In this document: piece by piece, positions 13,613 through 15,619 of the stretch
Position numbering within the stretch: position 1 is the stretch's first letter
How the letters are laid out: each line of letters opens with the position of its first letter
Source: Nitrospirota bacterium
GTDB taxonomy: Bacteria > Nitrospirota > Thermodesulfovibrionia > UBA6902 > BMS3Bbin08
DNA length: 15,619 nucleotides
Assembly: GCA_030637135.1 (NCBI GenBank)
Contig: DAOVVO010000018.1
Coordinates: 1-15,619, forward strand
Direction of reading: 5' to 3'
Notes under the pieces: generated by a model
Told to the model about the DNA's origin: nothing
Seen by the model: only the letters and a program-made list of their open reading frames with translations
Databases searched by the model: none
Made by a program: the position numbers and the translations under genes

Positions 13613-13657
13613 TCAGAAAGTCAGAAATAGTATAGAATAATTCCGTCAATATGTTAT
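13613..13657 (-). promoter_or_regulatory. glnA promoter with candidate operator motifs
   Basis: On the minus strand ATAACA (13657-13652) and TATACT (13634-13629) are 17 bp apart and match 4 and 5 of 6 consensus bases. The predicted start is near 13622, leaving about 50 nt of leader. Two dyad or repeat motifs coincide with it: GAATAATTC (13635-13643), a 9-bp palindrome in the spacer, and two direct copies of TTTCTGA (13627-13621 and 13619-13613) across the start site. NrpR next door is the obvious candidate regulator, although the archaeal GGAA-N6-TTCC operator is not present. Confidence 0.45.
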
Positions 13658-13661
13658 GTAG

Positions 13662-14648
13662 TCATTTTATTTCCTTTATCATATCCTTAAAACCCTTTAA
13701 CTTTGAATATTCAAACATGGTTGACATTGCGTGACTTTCTGTAGGGATGCCGGCTTCCTCAAGGGCGGCAACAGGGTTGAGTCCGCCAACTATTACCATT
13801 CCTGCCTTATCCATACCAACAGGTATCTCAAGTAGTGGCTGGTTTGGATTGCCAATAAGCAGAATCCCTCCGATACCAATGGCTGCCATCGTTTGAGCGA
13901 GTTTATGTGCCTCGTCCACACAGACCACAGGTATTTCCCTGAAGCTTGCAAGAATTCGTCCTGAATGGTCTTTTACTGCCCCCATGACATCGGTCATCTT
14001 GCTTCTTATAAAAATCACAAGCGGGTCTAATGATGAACCCTCATAACTTATAAGGGCTGTAAACCGTGATGCACTTGAGTTTTCTGTCTGAAGTACTCCG
14101 CCGAATCTGGACACAAGGGGAATGCCTGACTTTAAAAATATCCCGTTAATTGTGACACTGCAGATTGTCCCTAACCCGATTTTCTCTTCTGGTACAATAA
14201 TATCTCCTATCTGCTCTCCTTCTCTTGCAAGAATAAGCCGGTCGCTCATTACAAAAGGTGATTTAAAGACAGGCGTCATGACCTTCAGAGCTTCTTTGAG
14301 GTCTTTTTCCTGGAAAAAAGAGACATTAAGGATAATATCTCCTTCCTTTTTGTCCATATCAAAGCTGGTCATGTAAGAAAGTGTTTCTATCCTGCTTATG
14401 ACAAACCCGACTTTTTCTGAAACAAGGGCATGTTTGAGTTCTTCCATTCCTTTTTCTGTGATTTTCCTTCCTTCCTTTCCGAATACCTGCGTGAGCCCTC
14501 TTTCGTCAAGAATCTTGAGATGATAACGGACTGTGCGCTCTGTAAGATCAACTCCGTACTGTTTTAACTGTCTGGATATTTCAGTGGAGCCGATGACGTC
14601 TGGTTGCTTTTCAAGTACTTTGAGAATGGAAAACATTGTCTTATTCAT
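13662..14648 (-). CDS. nrpR: NrpR-type nitrogen regulator (HTH plus one NRD/DUF128 domain)
   Basis: Transcription factor of the NrpR family, known in methanogenic archaea as the repressor of nitrogen-fixation and glutamine synthetase genes, released from DNA by 2-oxoglutarate. Residues 1-70 form a winged helix: EISRQLKQYGVDLTERTV then RYHLKILDERGLTQV, the NrpR-type HTH. Residues 80-325 are one NRD domain, with the family stretches GTICSVTINGIFLKSGIPLVSRFGG (158-184), TDVMGAVKDHSGRILASFREIPV (219-241) and GMVIVGGLNPVAALEEAGI (283-301). Classic archaeal NrpR often has two NRD domains; this has one. AAGGAG lies seven to eight bases before ATG 14648, inside the end of the upstream gene, which it overlaps by 8 nt. 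glnA follows directly, so autoregulation with nitrogen control of glnA is likely. Operator and ligand are inferred from the family. Confidence 0.9.
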   Translation of the reverse strand: MNKTMFSILKVLEKQPDVIGSTEISRQLKQYGVDLTERTVRYHLKILDERGLTQVFGKEGRKITEKGMEELKHALVSEKVGFVISRIETLSYMTSFDMDKKEGDIILNVSFFQEKDLKEALKVMTPVFKSPFVMSDRLILAREGEQIGDIIVPEEKIGLGTICSVTINGIFLKSGIPLVSRFGGVLQTENSSASRFTALISYEGSSLDPLVIFIRSKMTDVMGAVKDHSGRILASFREIPVVCVDEAHKLAQTMAAIGIGGILLIGNPNQPLLEIPVGMDKAGMVIVGGLNPVAALEEAGIPTESHAMSTMFEYSKLKGFKDMIKEIK

Positions 14649-15619
14649 CCGAAGACTCCTTTTCAGGAATAATTCTTACAGCGCACATCTTTGACCCTGA
14701 GAAATCAGAGATTTGTTCCTGAGATGGATTAATAAGTAAATGCATTTCCTCTTCAGCAAGACTCATAGTAACTATTCCCGCCGGAGAGGCATGAGTTATT
14801 TTTGCCTCACCCTCTATTTCTCCATGACGGGAGATTACCTTCACTATTTTACCATCTTCAATCTCAAAGTCCAGGGCATCTTTTGGATTTAAATACACCT
14901 TTCCTTTAGCCCGCAGGCTCTGGAGACCCTCGACCTTTCTGGATAAGAAACCTGCTGAATAGATATCCCTCTCAGAAATCAGGATTAATGGATAGTCAAT
15001 ATCAGCTTTTTCAGAAGGTGCCTTGTAATCTATTGGCGTGAACTTAAACCTGCCTTTTTGTATATTCTCATCCTGATGAAAGATGAGCTGCATGCCTTCT
15101 TCTTTCAGGGCGCCGTAGGATATGTGTTTATATAAAGGTACAAGAGATGAGATTTCTGTCATTATTTTATCAGGACTTGAGAAATCAAAACCCTTACTTC
15201 CTGACTTCTTTGCTATTTCGCACATAATCTGCAAGTCAGGTTTTGAACTTCCTGAAGGCTCAAGCGCCTTATTGATTTTCTGGACACGGCGTTCTGTATT
15301 TGTAAAGGTTCCGTCTTTTTCTGCAAAGCTTAAACAAGGAAGAACGACATCCGCAAGTTTTGCAGTCTCGTTTAAGAATATATCCTGATGAACAATAAAC
15401 TCTGCACTCTCTAAAGCCTCCCTGACCTTTTGATGAGACACGTTTGATGCAGGGTCAGAGCCAATGATGTAGAGGGCTTTGACTTTTTTGTCATGAGCAG
15501 CCTGAAGTATCTCGTTAAAGGTCAAGCCGTGCTCCGGATTAAGGCCCTTGCCCCAGGAGGATTCAAATTTTTTTCTTGCCTCCTGAGATGTCACTGGCTG
15601 ATAGCCCGGATAGAAATCA
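14641..15619 (-). CDS. FdhA/NuoG-like molybdopterin oxidoreductase, C-terminal part, 5' end cut off
   Basis: C-terminal 325 residues of a bis-MGD molybdoenzyme catalytic subunit of the formate dehydrogenase alpha / NuoG-like group. The frame is open to the window edge (it reads DFYPGYQPV before the GTG at 15594), so that GTG is internal. Visible: ALYIIGSDPASN and ADVVLPCLSFAEKDGTFTNTERRVQ, signatures of the last part of the molybdopterin domain. The MGD-dinucleotide-binding barrel follows from DYPLILISERDIYSAGFLSRKV to the end, with NPKDALDFEIEDGKIVKV. The HxNxLT element common in formate dehydrogenases is replaced here by LLINPSQE, so the substrate may differ; the Fe-S and active-site (Cys/Sec) parts lie outside the window. 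It overlaps nrpR by 8 nt. Alternatives: NADH dehydrogenase subunit G, formate dehydrogenase, or a hydrogenase-linked variant. Confidence 0.88.
   Translation of the reverse strand, partial: DFYPGYQPVTSQEARKKFESSWGKGLNPEHGLTFNEILQAAHDKKVKALYIIGSDPASNVSHQKVREALESAEFIVHQDIFLNETAKLADVVLPCLSFAEKDGTFTNTERRVQKINKALEPSGSSKPDLQIMCEIAKKSGSKGFDFSSPDKIMTEISSLVPLYKHISYGALKEEGMQLIFHQDENIQKGRFKFTPIDYKAPSEKADIDYPLILISERDIYSAGFLSRKVEGLQSLRAKGKVYLNPKDALDFEIEDGKIVKVISRHGEIEGEAKITHASPAGIVTMSLAEEEMHLLINPSQEQISDFSGSKMCAVRIIPEKESSDE

Noticed and set aside
15592..15594. GTG as the true start of the molybdoenzyme-like gene.
   Set aside because: The frame stays open to the window end and the upstream codons read FYPGYQPV, continuing the conserved family sequence; the gene is simply cut.

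Overview
The window looks like a chromosomal stretch from an anaerobic or microaerobic Gram-negative bacterium with a diderm envelope (lipoprotein transferase, membrane-type lytic transglycosylase, secreted metal-binding protein). The mix of a ccsB-hemA-hemC cluster, a FdhA/NuoG-type molybdoenzyme, a MobB-like P-loop protein and an archaeal-type NrpR nitrogen repressor beside a type I-alpha glutamine synthetase suggests Nitrospirota or a sulfate-reducer-like (Desulfobacterota-type) lineage. This is an inference from gene content; there is no rRNA or other marker here. TGA, TAA and AUG/GUG/UUG starts are used in the ordinary way by the intact genes.

Left block (1-4403, all minus strand). In transcription order: an M50 site-2 protease with CBS domains, lgt, a 58-residue YHS metal-binding protein, a Met/Gly-rich secreted metal-binding protein, and an AarF/UbiB-type kinase-like gene that runs off the window start. 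The YHS and Met-rich genes form a small metal-handling unit behind two back-to-back palindromes, one an FNR/Dnr-like box. The Met-rich gene has a strong ribosome binding site and a signal-peptide reading frame interrupted by an in-frame TGA at codon 4.

Middle block (4666-8669, plus strand). A MobB-like P-loop NTPase overlaps a 63-residue protein ending in Gly-Cys-Phe. Then comes a tightly overlapping ccsB-hemA-hemC operon that links the first steps of tetrapyrrole synthesis to cytochrome c maturation. The divergent intergenic region before mobB carries a perfect 18-bp-arm hairpin. hemC carries an in-frame insertion made of 7-bp repeats.

Right block (8688-15619). mltD and a short PPIase-less PpiD/SurA-like protein are on the minus strand. 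lhgO is on the plus strand. A minus-strand cluster follows: the C-terminal part of a FdhA/NuoG-like molybdoenzyme (cut by the window end), nrpR overlapping it by 8 nt, and glnA with its own promoter. nrpR-glnA is the clearest regulatory pairing: a 2-oxoglutarate-type nitrogen repressor next to the ammonium-assimilation enzyme.

I found no CRISPR array, tRNA, rRNA, transposase or prophage gene. No wholly new multi-gene system is evident. The best leads are the bacterial NrpR-glnA pair, the TGA-interrupted metal-protein unit, the heptamer repeats (one inside hemC), the 39-nt hairpin and the MobB-like/GCF pair.
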